A stretch of DNA of 64,000 nt from Maribacter caenipelagi (GCF_004364175.1 NZ_SNZW01000011.1:248001-312000); one strand, 5' to 3'; counted from the first letter of the stretch, positions 1 to 8,158 are shown. The notes: generated by a model not told the origin, from the letters alone. Made by a program: numbers and translations.

Positions 1-786
1 ATGACGAAGTTTTTGAATATGATGAAGATAAAATATGCTTTACTGATGGTCACGATAGTTTTTATGGCGTCTTGTAAGAGTACGAAGGTAATTTCTGGAG
101 GTACTGTGGACGCAAAATTATCGTCTAAATCGGTCATCAAAGCGCATTACCAAAATGAAGCAGGTTTTAAAACATTGGCTGGTAGGGTAAAAATAAATTA
201 TTCTGATGGCGAATCTTCTCAAGGTGTTTCTGTGAGCTTGAGAATGGAGAAAGATAAAGCCATTTGGATGAGTGCTCCACTTGGTATTGTTAAAGCCTAT
301 ATTACTCCTGATAGAGTGTCATTTTACAACAAACTGGAAAATGAATATTTTGATGGCGATTTTTCATATTTAAGTGATTTGTTAGGTACCGAAGTAGATT
401 TTTCAATTTTGCAAAATTTGCTGACAGGTCAGGCTATTGTAGATTTACGCCTAGAGAAATATGATATTGGAATTTCTGAAGATAACTACAGGCTCACGCC
501 AAAACAGCAGGGAGTATTATATAAAACCCTATTTCAAGTGGAGCCTAAAAACTATAAAATGGCTATGCAGCAACTTTCTCAACCATTGGAGAAACGTTTG
601 CTAGAGATTGTCTATAAAAACTATCAGAGCATAGATAAAGAAGTTTTGCCCAATGAAATTATAGTTAGGGCAATTAGTAAAGAGAAGGTAAATAACATAG
701 ACCTTGAATTTAAAAGTTTGGAGTTGAACGGAACAGTAAATTTTCCATATTCGATACCTAAAGGATTTAATGCAATAGAGCTTTAA
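1..786 (+). CDS. DUF4292 family outer-membrane-type lipoprotein
   Basis: The N-terminus is a short hydrophobic signal ending in a lipobox (VFMASCKS, Cys about residue 25), so the product should be a lipidated envelope protein. The rest, about 235 residues, resembles the DUF4292 family of Bacteroidota, which has a LolA/LolB-like fold; a role in lipoprotein or lipid handling is only an inference. The ATG at base 1 is at the window edge. In-frame ATGs at 19 and 22 give a more compact signal peptide (MMKIKYALLM...) and may be the true start. It is followed after 4 bases by the EnvC-like gene, which fits one operon. Confidence 0.72.
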   Translation: MTKFLNMMKIKYALLMVTIVFMASCKSTKVISGGTVDAKLSSKSVIKAHYQNEAGFKTLAGRVKINYSDGESSQGVSVSLRMEKDKAIWMSAPLGIVKAYITPDRVSFYNKLENEYFDGDFSYLSDLLGTEVDFSILQNLLTGQAIVDLRLEKYDIGISEDNYRLTPKQQGVLYKTLFQVEPKNYKMAMQQLSQPLEKRLLEIVYKNYQSIDKEVLPNEIIVRAISKEKVNNIDLEFKSLELNGTVNFPYSIPKGFNAIEL

Positions 787-790
787 ACAG

Positions 791-2014
791 ATGTTGTTCA
801 AATTTAAATACGGTCTTTTTCTTTTAGTGCTGTTCACTACGGCATCTGCTTTTACGCAGACTAGTGAGCAAAAAGCTTTAGAGGAAAAACGTGAGCAACT
901 TCAATCAGAAATACGCGATATCAACCGATTGCTTTTTGCCGAAAAAAAGGAAAAAGGTAATGTCTTGGATCAGATGGAAGCATTGGACAAAAAGATTACC
1001 GTACGGCAACAACTTATTCGCGTTACCAATCAACAATCTAACCTGTTGAACAGACAGATCAATACCAACATTAGAAACATTGGTAAGCTAAAGACCGAAT
1101 TGCAAGAGGTGAAAGATGAGTATGCCAAAATGATTCAGAAATCATATCAGAACAAATCAAAGCAAAATAGATTAATGTTCTTGTTGTCTTCAGAAAGCTT
1201 CTTTCAGGCATTTAAAAGGCTTCAGTACATGAAGCAATATACAGACTATAGAAAAGAGCAGGGAGCTCAAATATTAACTAAGACAGAAGAGCTTTCTCGC
1301 TTAAATTCTGACTTGAACGAAGAGCGAAAGGTAAAAGAAGTTTTATTGGCTCAAAACAAAAAGGCGAAAGACCAGTTGTTTGGTGAAATTCAGACTCAAA
1401 AAGCTTTATTAGGTACTATTCGTAAGAATGAGAGTAAATATGCCAGTGCTATTGAAACGAAGAAAAAAGAATCTAGAAAAATAGATCAGCAGATTGAAAA
1501 ATTGATAAGAAGTGCCATTGCGGCCTCTAATAAGAAAACGGCAAGTACTACTAAAAATTCAAGTAAGTTCGTGTTAACTCCCGAAGCAACCGTTATTGCA
1601 AATAACTTTTCTGCCAATAAGGGTAAATTGATTTGGCCAGTAGAAAAGGGGATAAAGAGTCAGGGATTCGGAGTGTATGCCGATCCGGTTTACCCGGGGA
1701 TAAAGCACCAAAGTAACGGCGTTATCATTGCAACTGACGAAGGTTCTAAAGCGCGTGCCATTTTTGAAGGTGAAGTAATCGCTATTTTGGCAGTACCCGG
1801 CGGTAATAAAGGTGTTCAAATTAAACATGGTAACTTCATTAGCACCTATTATAATCTTTCTGAGTTATATGTCAAAAAAGGAGATAAAGTAGCCAGTAAG
1901 GAAGAACTTGGTATTGTGTACACCAATAAAAACAATGGACAGACCCGATTAAAATTTTATTTATATCAAGATACATCTCGTCTTAACCCAGAAGAGTGGG
2001 TGTATCGTCTTTAA
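791..2014 (+). CDS. EnvC-like murein hydrolase activator (degenerate LytM/M23)
   Basis: The 407-residue protein has a signal peptide (about 1-23), a long charged coiled coil (about 25-235) and a C-terminal LytM/peptidase M23 domain (about 278-407). This is the EnvC layout, in which the LytM domain activates periplasmic amidases and does not itself cut peptidoglycan. The sequence agrees: the usual zinc-binding HxxxD segment reads KHQSNGVIIA (305-314), with Ile where Asp is expected, and the usual final HxH reads YYN. Catalysis is therefore unlikely. It lies 4 bases after the DUF4292 gene and 12 before the aldo/keto reductase. It is probably a septal or cell-separation factor. The family assignment is solid; the partner amidase is not in the window. 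Confidence 0.85.
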   Translation: MLFKFKYGLFLLVLFTTASAFTQTSEQKALEEKREQLQSEIRDINRLLFAEKKEKGNVLDQMEALDKKITVRQQLIRVTNQQSNLLNRQINTNIRNIGKLKTELQEVKDEYAKMIQKSYQNKSKQNRLMFLLSSESFFQAFKRLQYMKQYTDYRKEQGAQILTKTEELSRLNSDLNEERKVKEVLLAQNKKAKDQLFGEIQTQKALLGTIRKNESKYASAIETKKKESRKIDQQIEKLIRSAIAASNKKTASTTKNSSKFVLTPEATVIANNFSANKGKLIWPVEKGIKSQGFGVYADPVYPGIKHQSNGVIIATDEGSKARAIFEGEVIAILAVPGGNKGVQIKHGNFISTYYNLSELYVKKGDKVASKEELGIVYTNKNNGQTRLKFYLYQDTSRLNPEEWVYRL

Positions 2015-2026
2015 AACTTAACACGA

Positions 2027-2872
2027 ATGAAACAACAACATACTATATCAGATATTAAAGGAAACTTTGAACTAAGTAATGGGGTAAAGATGCCCTATTT
2101 AGGTTTAGGTACTTATCAATCAGATAATGATCAAGAAGTTGTTGATGCTGTAAAGAACGCTCTTCAATTAGGGTATCGTCATATAGATACTGCAGCAGCT
2201 TATAAAAATGAAGAGGGTGTAGGGCAAGGTATACGCGAAAGCGGAATAGATAGAAGTGACATTTTTTTGGTGACCAAAGTCTGGAACGACGACCAAGGAT
2301 ATGAAGAAACACTGAAAGCATTTGACGCAAGTTTAAAACGTTTGGGTGTCGACTACCTAGATTTATATCTTATTCATTGGCCAGTTGCGGGCAAATACAA
2401 AGAGACTTGGAGAGCATTAGAGCATCTATATGCTCAAAAGAAGATTAGAGCAATTGGAGTTAGTAATTTCCTAAAACATCATTTAGAGGATCTGATGAAC
2501 GATTGTACTGTGATGCCTATGGTTAATCAAATGGAGTTTCATCCGTACTTGGTGCAGCAAGACCTTATCGATTTTTGTACTTCGAACGGAATTCAATATG
2601 AGTCATGGTCTCCTTTCATGCAGGGCAAGGTTTTTGAGTTGGATATTTGTGCAGATTTAGCCAGTAAGTATAATAAGAGTGTTGCACAGATTATTTTACG
2701 TTACAACCTTCAAAAAGGTGTTGTTGCTATCCCAAAATCTGTTCATGCAAAACGTATTGCATCTAATGCCGATATTTTTGATTTTGAGTTGTCTAAAGCT
2801 GATATTACCTTTTTAGATGGATTGGAAACTGGAGAACGTTCAGGACCTGATCCCGATAACTTCAATTTTTAG
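2027..2872 (+). CDS. aldo/keto reductase
   Basis: This is a 281-residue NADPH-dependent aldo/keto reductase of the 2,5-diketo-D-gluconate reductase/prostaglandin F synthase type. The catalytic tetrad is complete: Asp54 and Tyr59 (HIDTAAAY), Lys84 (VTKVW) and His117 (LIHWP). The C-terminal cofactor segment IPKSVHAKRI is also present. It is a soluble cytoplasmic TIM barrel reducing aldehydes or ketones; the natural substrate cannot be read from the sequence. It follows the EnvC-like gene by 12 bases and may be co-transcribed, although the functions are unrelated. No signal peptide is seen. Confidence 0.92.
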   Translation: MKQQHTISDIKGNFELSNGVKMPYLGLGTYQSDNDQEVVDAVKNALQLGYRHIDTAAAYKNEEGVGQGIRESGIDRSDIFLVTKVWNDDQGYEETLKAFDASLKRLGVDYLDLYLIHWPVAGKYKETWRALEHLYAQKKIRAIGVSNFLKHHLEDLMNDCTVMPMVNQMEFHPYLVQQDLIDFCTSNGIQYESWSPFMQGKVFELDICADLASKYNKSVAQIILRYNLQKGVVAIPKSVHAKRIASNADIFDFELSKADITFLDGLETGERSGPDPDNFNF

Positions 2873-3023
2873 TAGCTAATTTTATCAATACTATTTTTCT
2901 GTTATTTAATTAATATGATTTCTTTAATTCTAAGTTATCATATTGATTTTCATGCGATTATGTAAGTATGGGTTCATTATTTTTTCCGAATTTTGATGTA
3001 TTAATCAGTAAAGGGGAACTATT

Positions 3024-3341
3024 ATGAGTAACACAATCACTTTAAATTCGGAGACAGTTAAAGATAAATTAAATAAAGATTCAAGTTTAAAATCACCAAG
3101 TTTTGATTTCAGCTGGTCTCTTGCACCAATCGTTGTCTATAGTGCGTTCTTAGCAACATGTTTAGCTTTGGCCTACGGCGGATTAGTAGTTTATTCAATT
3201 ATCATTTTTATTCTTGGTAGTATAGGTTTGGCAGCCCTCTATTTGTGGAATAATAGTAGAAGCTTAGATTTAGATTTATCGTTCGAGGTCGATTTGGCGC
3301 AATCAGAACTTGAAAGAGATTTGTATAGAGAAGTAGCTTAG
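3024..3341 (+). CDS. small two-helix membrane protein, unknown function
   Basis: I do not recognise this 105-residue protein. It has a polar N-terminus (about 1-30), two closely spaced hydrophobic segments (about 31-55 and 57-78) and an acidic C-terminal tail (about 80-105, rich in Asp, Glu and Leu). It is probably an inner-membrane hairpin. The start is supported by a purine-rich AAGGGGAA about 8 bases before the ATG, a clear Shine-Dalgarno-like sequence that most genes here lack. It stands alone and is followed by a hairpin terminator, which argues for a real single-gene transcript. Confidence 0.6.
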   Translation: MSNTITLNSETVKDKLNKDSSLKSPSFDFSWSLAPIVVYSAFLATCLALAYGGLVVYSIIIFILGSIGLAALYLWNNSRSLDLDLSFEVDLAQSELERDLYREVA

Positions 3342-3364
3342 TAGAATTTCAAATAAGTAAAGTA

Positions 3365-3397
3365 AAAATATAGTAGCATCCCCAGTTGCTATATTTT
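3365..3397 (+). terminator. hairpin terminator after the small membrane protein
   Basis: Arms AAAATATAG (3365-3373) and CTATATTTT (3389-3397) pair perfectly around a 15-base loop, with a T-run inside the right arm. It lies between convergent genes and can act on both strands. Confidence 0.6.
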
Positions 3398-3430
3398 CAT
3401 TGAAAAAGAATTCGGAAACCTAATTGTATT

Positions 3431-3955
3431 TTATTTGGCGTCTTGTTTCGTAAACAACGCTTTAAGCTCGGTAGCATTATCAGGTGTCATTTTACCAGCT
3501 AATACTAAACTCAATTGTTTTCTACGAAGTGCACCTTCAAAACGGGTAATCTCTAGTGGAGTTTCAGGCGTTAATTCAGGAACTTCAGTTGGTGTACCTG
3601 TTTCATCAACCGCAACAAAGGTGTAGATAGCTTCATTTGCCTTAGTGCGCTTACCATTATAGCGATCTTCTATCCAAACATCTATATATACTTCCATAGA
3701 CGTGTTATAAGCTCTAGAAACGGCTGCTTCGACAGTAACTACACTACCAAGCGGAATTGCCAAGTTAAAAGCTACGTGATTTACAGATGCGGTAACGGTA
3801 ATTCTGCGACTATGTCTACCGGCAGCAATACTAGCTGCACGATCCATACGTGCCAATAATTCGCCACCAAATAGATTTTGAAGTGCGTTGGTCTCACTTG
3901 GGAGAACCAAATCGGTCATTGTGGTACGAGATGCTGCAGGAGTCTTTGCTTCCAT
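3431..3955 (-). CDS. acyl-CoA thioesterase (hotdog fold)
   Basis: The 174-residue protein matches the hotdog acyl-CoA thioesterases of the YciA/ACOT type, which hydrolyse acyl-CoA to free fatty acid and CoA in the cytoplasm. The signature is near the N-terminus: NALQNLFGGELLARMDRAA, followed by the segment around RITVTASVNHVAF. Length fits a single hotdog domain with a C-terminal extension. The start ATG is preceded by a perfect -7 box on the minus strand (3973-3980). It is monocistronic. Chain-length preference cannot be told. Confidence 0.88.
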   Translation of the reverse strand: MEAKTPAASRTTMTDLVLPSETNALQNLFGGELLARMDRAASIAAGRHSRRITVTASVNHVAFNLAIPLGSVVTVEAAVSRAYNTSMEVYIDVWIEDRYNGKRTKANEAIYTFVAVDETGTPTEVPELTPETPLEITRFEGALRRKQLSLVLAGKMTPDNATELKALFTKQDAK

Positions 3956-3972
3956 TAATTAGAAATTTTCCG

Positions 3973-3980
3973 CAAAGATA
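3973..3980 (-). promoter_or_regulatory. -7 promoter box (TATCTTTG) of the thioesterase gene
   Basis: Read on the minus strand this is TATCTTTG, a perfect match to the Bacteroidota -7 consensus TAnnTTTG, 17 bases before the ATG. No clear -33 TTG was found at the usual spacing. Confidence 0.5.
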
Positions 3981-4015
3981 CGGGCATCAATAGTACTTAT
4001 AAAATGTGTACGGGT

Positions 4016-4987
4016 TTATTTTTCGGTTAATAACCAAGCATCTTTAGACTGCGTACGTTTAATTTTACGCAACGCTTTTAAAGCATCGTTTGCATTGGTA
4101 TAACTATCAAAAGTTACCATGTGCAGTCCGTAAGCGTTAGTGCCATAATAACTGGCATTAAATCCGTTCGCCTTAAGCTGTTCAATTTTTCTATCGGCAT
4201 TACCTCTAACCCTAAAAGCTCCGGCAACAATAAAGTGTGTTGCCTCATTTTTGTTGATAGCTGTTTTTGCTGTTGAAGATGTAGTAGCTTCAACGGTAAC
4301 TGTTGGTAACTCTAACGGAGATAAGTCGAAGAAAGTTGCTTCTTGTATTTGTTTGTTAACAAACTCTTCAGCATCTTGTCTAGCAACTTGCTCATTTGTA
4401 TTTTTTTGTTGGTATGCACGATAACCGGTTACGCCCGTAGAAAATGCTAACATTAGAATGGCAGCATATTTTAAATAAGGTCTGAAACCTCTAGTTTCTC
4501 TACGTTCTGGACTAATAACGAACGGTATTTTTTCTTCAATTTCTATAATCTCTTCTTTTAATACTTCTCTAGTTACAGGTATAGAGTTGAAATTCGAAAG
4601 TCCGAATGAAGAGGTTAAATAGTTTGTTTCATTTGCTGGCTGAAACAATATTTTATCTTCGTGGTTTCTAGCTAAAGAGCCTATATTTTTAAGGTGTAAA
4701 GAAGTTTCTTGAATTAAAACCTCTTGCCAAGTTTTTACTTGTTTTTCAATTTCAACCAATGCTGTTTCATACGAAACCTTCTCTGCAGTTGATACATAAG
4801 AAACCAAAAGCCCATCATTTGAGATAAGCTGTCTATTAAAAACAATAGATTTATTTGGTGCGCTAAACGTATTGGTAACCACGTTTATTTTGGCAGAATT
4901 TTTTTGGGTAAGGAATGCTCCAAATCCAGGAACAACAACACAGTTGTACCTATAAAGTAAATCGCTTATATAGTGTTCTAAAACCAT
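4016..4987 (-). CDS. HU-like (CCDC81-type) / transmembrane / SPOR-domain protein
   Basis: The 323-residue protein has three parts. The N-terminal 120 residues resemble the paired HU-CCDC81 domains of Bacteroidota (start YISDLLYRYNCVVVPGFGAF). One transmembrane segment follows at about 170-188 (YAAILMLAFSTGVTGY). The C-terminus (about 245-323) is a SPOR domain, which binds glycan strands lacking stem peptides at division sites. The likely topology is cytoplasmic HU-like part, membrane anchor, periplasmic SPOR. It may link the nucleoid or a cytoplasmic partner to septal peptidoglycan, which is an inference. It is divergent from dprA, with 92 bases between the starts. Confidence 0.82.
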   Translation of the reverse strand: MVLEHYISDLLYRYNCVVVPGFGAFLTQKNSAKINVVTNTFSAPNKSIVFNRQLISNDGLLVSYVSTAEKVSYETALVEIEKQVKTWQEVLIQETSLHLKNIGSLARNHEDKILFQPANETNYLTSSFGLSNFNSIPVTREVLKEEIIEIEEKIPFVISPERRETRGFRPYLKYAAILMLAFSTGVTGYRAYQQKNTNEQVARQDAEEFVNKQIQEATFFDLSPLELPTVTVEATTSSTAKTAINKNEATHFIVAGAFRVRGNADRKIEQLKANGFNASYYGTNAYGLHMVTFDSYTNANDALKALRKIKRTQSKDAWLLTEK

Positions 4988-5079
4988 TGGATCACAAATA
5001 TGAAAAAAATAAAGAGGTATAAAAACACCTTTGGCAACTTTTTATTAACATATTTTTTTCTCTTATTTGTGAACAAGAA

Positions 5080-6198
5080 ATGAAAACTATACAACATACT
5101 GCTGATGAACTTGTTGCAATACTCCGGTTACAACATGTTCCAAATATTGGAGATATCCTCGCAAAGAAATTAATTTCACATTGTGGAAGTCCATCCGCAA
5201 TTTTCGAGGACAAAAAGCAAAACCTATTGAAAATCGATGGCATCGGTACTCATACGATCAGACATTTATTTGACGTAGAACATTTAGAAGCTGCGGAGTC
5301 AGAATATAATTATGTGCTCAAAAACGATATATGCTGCACCTACTTTTTAGATGAAGATTACCCTAAATATTTAAAACATTGTATTGACGGACCTATTCTT
5401 TTGTTTCAGAAAGGAAATATTGATTTGCAGAATCGTAAATTGATTAGCGTAGTAGGCACTCGTAATATTACGAGTTACGGTATGGCTTTTTGTGAACAGT
5501 TTATTGAAGAGATAGCTCCTTTAGATCCAGTCATAATTAGTGGTTTTGCGTACGGAGTAGATATTTGTATTCAGCGGGAAGCTATAAAACATGGTTTGCA
5601 AACCGTAGGATGCTTAGCACACGGGTTAAACCAAATTTATCCGAAAGTTCATGCCAAGTATCAAGCTGATGTTTTAAAGAATGGCGGATTTTACACTGAG
5701 TTTTGGAGCACCAGTAACCCCGAACGTGAAAATTTTTTAAAACGGAACCGAATAATTGCTGGTGCGAGTGAAGCTACGGTTGTAGTTGAATCTGCAGAAA
5801 AAGGTGGTAGTCTAGTAACCGCTGATATTGCCAATAGTTATAATAGAGATGTCTTTGCGGTACCAGGTAGAACTACCGATAAATACAGTCTGGGTTGTAA
5901 TAATCTAATCAAGCAGCAAAAAGCACATGTAATGACTTCGGCGGCAGATTTAATTTATTTGTTAGATTGGGATATAGCAGAGAAACAAAATAAGACAATT
6001 CAGAGACAGCTTTTTGTTGAATTAGATGAGATTGAACAAAATATTTACACTTATTTACAGAATAACGGCAAGCAAATTTTAGATAGTATAGCCTTAGATT
6101 GTAAACTGCCTATTTATAGAACATCGTCTACCTTGTTGACTATGGAAATGAAAGGTGTTATACGACCGTTGCCTGGAAAACTGTTTGAGGCTATCTGA
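5080..6198 (+). CDS. dprA: DNA-processing protein DprA
   Basis: DprA protects incoming single-stranded DNA in natural transformation and loads RecA on it. The 372-residue protein has an N-terminal helix-hairpin-helix region (about 10-70, IGDILAKKLISHCG...), the Rossmann-like core (about 85-290, with GTRNITSYG, SGFAYGVDI and the RNRIIAGASEATVVVE motif) and a C-terminal winged-helix DprA_WH domain (about 310-372). Length is typical. It is a single gene, divergent from the HU/SPOR gene. A 3' hairpin at 6205-6222 may end the transcript. Its presence suggests, but does not prove, competence; recA lies 5 kb away. Confidence 0.95.
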   Translation: MKTIQHTADELVAILRLQHVPNIGDILAKKLISHCGSPSAIFEDKKQNLLKIDGIGTHTIRHLFDVEHLEAAESEYNYVLKNDICCTYFLDEDYPKYLKHCIDGPILLFQKGNIDLQNRKLISVVGTRNITSYGMAFCEQFIEEIAPLDPVIISGFAYGVDICIQREAIKHGLQTVGCLAHGLNQIYPKVHAKYQADVLKNGGFYTEFWSTSNPERENFLKRNRIIAGASEATVVVESAEKGGSLVTADIANSYNRDVFAVPGRTTDKYSLGCNNLIKQQKAHVMTSAADLIYLLDWDIAEKQNKTIQRQLFVELDEIEQNIYTYLQNNGKQILDSIALDCKLPIYRTSSTLLTMEMKGVIRPLPGKLFEAI

Positions 6199-6204
6199 GA
6201 TTTT

Positions 6205-6222
6205 ACAAACCACTTGGTTTGT
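6205..6222 (+). terminator. 8-2-8 dyad after dprA, possible terminator
   Basis: The dyad ACAAACCA-CT-TGGTTTGT has perfect 8-base arms and is followed by TTATT. It is 6 bases after the dprA stop. It also forms the left end of a repeated element described in the findings. Confidence 0.5.
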
Positions 6223-6347
6223 TTATTGATTATTAAAGGTGTAGAATGGACTAAGTAATCACTTTGTCGATAAAATGCCATTACAAATCGGGAAACCTAC
6301 CACGGACTCAGTAGTAATTAAAACAAAAAACCGACCTAGTGGTCGGT
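6205..6347. repeat. copy A of a roughly 143-bp dyad-bounded element
   Basis: Two related 18-bp dyads (6205-6222 and 6330-6347) bracket a non-coding stretch. A second, diverged copy with the same dyad spacing lies at 60075-60218. The copies share TTAAAGG at the same offset (11 bases after the first dyad), then GAAT, AAGTA, ACTT and a TCGATA-AATGC segment in the same order. Function unknown. Confidence 0.4.
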
Positions 6348-6350
6348 TTT
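6327..6350 (-). terminator. terminator of trpS
   Basis: AAAACCGACC and GGTCGGTTTT form a perfect 10-bp stem with a 4-base loop (TAGT). On the minus strand it is followed by TTTTTTGTTTT-like sequence, so it should end the trpS transcript 29 bases after the stop. It can also fold for dprA transcripts. Confidence 0.75.
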
Positions 6351-6378
6351 CAATATTTGTGGTTTTTTGGGTTATTAT

Positions 6379-7347
6379 TTAATATCCCAGCTTTTCACGA
6401 ACTCTTCCTAGCACTTCGTCGGCTACTTTTCTTGCTTTTTCTGCACCCAAAGCCAAAGCATCATCTACCTCATTTAGGTTGTTCATGTAATATTCAAACT
6501 TCTCACGAGGCTCTTCAAACTTATTTACTATTACTTCATAAAGTGCTTGCTTGGCATGACCGTAACCATAATTTCCGGCTAGGTAGTTGGCGCTCATTTC
6601 TTCAATTTGAGGCTGGCTAGCTAGAATTTTATATAAAGCGAATATAGTATCATTGGTAGGGTCTTTGGGGTCTTCCATAGGCGTACTATCCGTTTGTATT
6701 CCCATAATCTGCTTGCGTAATTTTTTATCCGTCTGAAAAAGACTGATCAAATTACCCTTGCTCTTACTCATTTTAGCACCATCGGTACCTGGTATATACA
6801 TAGTTTCTTCTTGAACCTTGCCCTCCGGTAAAACAAAAATTTCGCCTAATTGGGCATGAAAACGAGAAGCTACATCGCGTGTCATTTCTATGTGCTGCAT
6901 TTGATCCTTGCCAACAGGTACAATGTTTGCATCATATAATAGAATGTCTGCCGCCATTAACATCGGGTAGGTGAAGAGTCCGGCATTTACATCTTCTAAC
7001 CTATCTGCTTTATCTTTGAAAGAATGTGCAAGAGTTAATCGTTGGTACGGAAAAAAACAGCTTAGGTACCAAGCTAGTTCTGCCGTTTGTGGCACATCGC
7101 TCTGTCTATAAAAAACGGTATTTTCTATATCTAATCCAAAGGCAAGCCAAGTTGCAGCAACAGCATAGGTATTATGACGTAATTCTGCGCCATTTTTAAT
7201 CTGTGTCAACGAATGCATATCTGCTATAAAAAGAAAAGATTCGTTCGAAGGATTATTTGCCATTTCTATTGCTGGCTTGATTGCTCCTAGAATATTTCCT
7301 AAATGCGGAGTTCCTGTACTTTGTATGCCTGTTAAAATTCTTGCCAT
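6379..7347 (-). CDS. trpS: tryptophanyl-tRNA synthetase
   Basis: TrpS charges tRNA-Trp with tryptophan in the cytoplasm. The class I signatures are present: the HIGH-like PHLGN at about residue 16 and KMSKS in GAKMSKSKGNL, together with the GIQSTGTPHLG N-terminus. I chose the ATG at 7345-7347, giving MARILTGIQ and 322 residues, because this matches the family N-terminus; an upstream ATG at 7386 would add 13 residues and overlap the promoter box at 7367-7374. It is divergent from plsC with only 70 bases between starts, and has a strong terminator. Confidence 0.96.
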   Translation of the reverse strand: MARILTGIQSTGTPHLGNILGAIKPAIEMANNPSNESFLFIADMHSLTQIKNGAELRHNTYAVAATWLAFGLDIENTVFYRQSDVPQTAELAWYLSCFFPYQRLTLAHSFKDKADRLEDVNAGLFTYPMLMAADILLYDANIVPVGKDQMQHIEMTRDVASRFHAQLGEIFVLPEGKVQEETMYIPGTDGAKMSKSKGNLISLFQTDKKLRKQIMGIQTDSTPMEDPKDPTNDTIFALYKILASQPQIEEMSANYLAGNYGYGHAKQALYEVIVNKFEEPREKFEYYMNNLNEVDDALALGAEKARKVADEVLGRVREKLGY

Positions 7348-7366
7348 TTTCTTTATTCTAAGAAAG

Positions 7367-7374
7367 CAAAGGTA
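7367..7374 (-). promoter_or_regulatory. -7 promoter box (TACCTTTG) of trpS
   Basis: On the minus strand this is TACCTTTG, a perfect TAnnTTTG match, 19 bases before the chosen trpS ATG. Its position inside the longer possible reading frame supports the shorter start. Confidence 0.5.
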
Positions 7375-7405
7375 AAACAAATACAAAAAAACTATCGTAA
7401 ATAAC

Positions 7406-7413
7406 TACTTTTG
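7406..7413 (+). promoter_or_regulatory. -7 promoter box (TACTTTTG) of plsC
   Basis: TACTTTTG matches TAnnTTTG perfectly and ends only 4 bases before the plsC ATG. A transcript from it would start at or next to the ATG and be leaderless or nearly so. No -33 TTG is seen at the usual spacing. Confidence 0.45.
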
Positions 7414-7417
7414 ATTT

Positions 7418-8158
7418 ATGCTTAAATTGGTTAAACAAGCCGGTCAAACTATATACCGAATTTGGTTTTATGTTCTAGTGGCCACTCCTATTCTACTCTT
7501 TTTTCCATTTCTGGTAATCTTTGCTTCTCGTGAAGCCTGGTATCCACAGTTTTTTTGGATGGCTAGAAACCTATGGGCTAGATTTATACTGTATGGTATG
7601 TTTTGTTTTCCTAAAGTGAAATATGAGCAGCGCTTGGTGAAAAGGAAAAGTTATATGTTGGTGGCAAACCATACGAGTATGCTAGATATTATGCTCATGC
7701 TTGTGGTGAGTAGAAACCCGTTTGTATTTGTTGGCAAGAAGGAATTGGTTAAAATACCGTTGTTTGGTTTTTTCTACAAACGGGTATGTATAATGGTAGA
7801 TAGAGATAGTACCCAAAGTAGAACTGGTGTATATAGACGGGCGCAAAGAAGGCTACAGCAGGGTTTGAGTATTTGTATTTTTCCTGAGGGTGGTGTACCG
7901 GAAGAACATGTGTTATTAGATAAATTTAAAGATGGTGCTTTTAAAATGGCCATAGCCCATAAAATACCCGTGGTACCCATGACCTTTTATGACAATAAGG
8001 AAAGATTCTCTTTTACCTTCTTTAGTGGAGGTCCTGGTAAATGCAGGGCTAGAGTTCATTCATTTGTTGAGACACATTCCATACGCCCGGAAGATACGGC
8101 AGACCTTAGGAATAGTGTTAGAGAAACGATACTTAACGACTTAACTAAAAATAGCTAG
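7418..8158 (+). CDS. plsC: 1-acyl-sn-glycerol-3-phosphate acyltransferase
   Basis: PlsC transfers an acyl chain to lysophosphatidic acid, giving phosphatidic acid at the inner membrane. The 246-residue protein has an N-terminal hydrophobic anchor (about 15-40), the catalytic HX4D motif His85-Asp90 (NHTSMLD) and the substrate-binding FPEGG at 155-159. Length is normal. A promoter box lies almost on the start codon. Its stop codon overlaps the stop of the convergent barrel-protein gene (8155-8158). A related LPLAT activity, such as ornithine-lipid synthesis, cannot be excluded from motifs alone. Confidence 0.9.
   Translation: MLKLVKQAGQTIYRIWFYVLVATPILLFFPFLVIFASREAWYPQFFWMARNLWARFILYGMFCFPKVKYEQRLVKRKSYMLVANHTSMLDIMLMLVVSRNPFVFVGKKELVKIPLFGFFYKRVCIMVDRDSTQSRTGVYRRAQRRLQQGLSICIFPEGGVPEEHVLLDKFKDGAFKMAIAHKIPVVPMTFYDNKERFSFTFFSGGPGKCRARVHSFVETHSIRPEDTADLRNSVRETILNDLTKNS

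Noticed and set aside
6199..6378. Possible tRNA or riboswitch downstream of dprA
   Set aside because: The dyads do not form a cloverleaf and no T-psi-C or anticodon loop pattern is seen.
6339..6620. 93-codon open frame opposite trpS
   Set aside because: It is on the strand opposite to well-supported TrpS sequence and has no recognisable features.
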